Source: Pseudomonas sp. S35
GTDB lineage: Bacteria > Pseudomonadota > Gammaproteobacteria > Pseudomonadales > Pseudomonadaceae
Assembly (NCBI RefSeq): GCF_009866765.1
Contig: NZ_CP019431.1
Coordinates: 2,418,001 to 2,482,000, forward strand
DNA: 64,000 nt
Direction: 5' to 3'
Below are positions 63,589 through 64,000 of the stretch, in pieces (position 1 is the stretch's first letter; each line of letters opens with the position of its first letter). The notes under the pieces were generated by a model. The model had not been told where the DNA came from. It searched no databases and was given only the letters and a program-made list of their open reading frames with translations. The translations under genes and the position numbers were made by a program.

Positions 63589-64000
63589 CAATAGTGCCCT
63601 TCAAACAAGTGAGCATGGCTGGTGTAGAACTGAGGGCGTTGGCCGCTGGCGACAAATTCGCCGACCAGGGTGCCCTTGGCGTCGACGCTGGTAGTCTTGA
63701 AACCGAACAATTCCTGGGTCTGGATCACGTCGTTTTCCATGCCGCAGATTTCCGTGATCGACACCACGCGTCGGGCGCCGTCGCGCATGCGCTCGATCTG
63801 CACGATCAGGTTGACCGCACTGGCGATCTGGCGCCGGATCGCTTCCAGGGGCAGTTGCATGCTCGCCATCATCACCATGTTTTCCATGCGCATGATGGCG
63901 TCGCGCGGGGTGTTGGAGTGCACGGTACACAGCGAGCCGTCGTGGCCGGTGTTCATCGCCTGGAGCATGTCGAAGCTTTCACCGCCGCGCACTTCGCCGA
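63588..64000 (-). CDS. tadA: Tad pilus assembly ATPase TadA/CpaF (3' part, cut by window end)
   Basis: The last 137 codons of a secretion ATPase. GEVRGGESFDMLQAMNTGHDGSLCTVHSNTPRDAIMRMENMVMM is the Walker B/His-box region of CpaF-type ATPases, and RRQIASAVNLIVQIERMRDGARRVVSITEICGMENDVIQTQELFGF is the family C-terminal domain. It powers Flp pilus assembly. The Walker A end lies beyond the window. tadB starts at its stop codon. Confidence 0.92.
   Translation of the reverse strand, partial: GEVRGGESFDMLQAMNTGHDGSLCTVHSNTPRDAIMRMENMVMMASMQLPLEAIRRQIASAVNLIVQIERMRDGARRVVSITEICGMENDVIQTQELFGFKTTSVDAKGTLVGEFVASGQRPQFYTSHAHLFEGHY

Overview
The window is from a high-GC gammaproteobacterium, almost certainly Pseudomonas of the fluorescens group. 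The gacA (TTG start, 213 codons)-uvrC-pgsA-tRNA-Gly(GCC) block is a Pseudomonas landmark, and the REP-type palindromes, codon usage and protein sequences agree with this.

Layout. 1-2.1 kb: 5' part of a flavin amine oxidase (minus strand), an FKBP-type isomerase, a DUF1851/Tdi1-like protein and a GNAT acetyltransferase. 2.1-6.3 kb: a REP pair, a long leader, mgtA and mgtC. 6.5-11.3 kb: a BvgA-like regulator, a 1205-residue BvgS-like phosphorelay kinase and a small receiver-like protein without the phosphorylatable Asp. 11.3-13.9 kb (minus): an aldo-keto reductase, and a DAHP synthase preceded by a leader peptide rich in aromatic residues, an intrinsic terminator and a second Tyr-rich small ORF, which together look like an undescribed attenuator. 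14-19.3 kb: a nitrilase-family hydrolase and a GNAT enzyme, a divergent pair of phage-type DNA-binding proteins, then gacA-uvrC-pgsA and tRNA-Gly. 19.25-23.57 kb: a small integrated element in the tRNA-Gly gene. It has 13-bp direct repeats at both ends, paired arm-type repeats, an integrase with a long C-terminal fusion, and decayed cargo.

23.9-31.2 kb: a chemoreceptor with an orphan sugar-type binding protein, and a sugar or polyol catabolic cluster (two TIM-barrel isomerases and a frameshifted Gfo/Idh/MocA dehydrogenase) divergent from a LacI-type regulator. 31.2-41.5 kb: an amidohydrolase, a secreted lipase-like hydrolase, a MetA-family outer membrane protein and a divergent LysR regulator; then a NylB-like serine hydrolase, a porin-like protein, a polyamine-type binding protein, a DUF3237 protein and a TetR regulator.

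41.9-64 kb (all minus strand) is the most unusual region. Reading in transcription order it holds tadA (partial)-tadB-tadC-tadD-tadE-tadF, then a 40-codon ORF, tadG and a gene of about 9 kb. This giant gene encodes a repeat protein of about 3,000 residues with an N-terminal LEPRMMFDAA motif, four beta-propeller blocks and no RTX repeats. Next come a TolC-like outer membrane factor, an HlyD-like lipoprotein, a GAF-like/HlyD fusion, an M50 metalloprotease/HlyD membrane fusion, and a heme oxygenase. No ABC ATPase is present. The palindrome CATTAAG-N4-CTTAATG, exact or with one mismatch, lies in front of three transcription units here (tadG/giant protein, exporter, heme oxygenase), and two of these promoters also share a conserved stretch of about 65 bp. 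My reading is one co-regulated surface system: a Tad pilus plus a non-ABC M50/HlyD/TolC exporter for the giant protein. Its function is inferred from gene layout and domains only.
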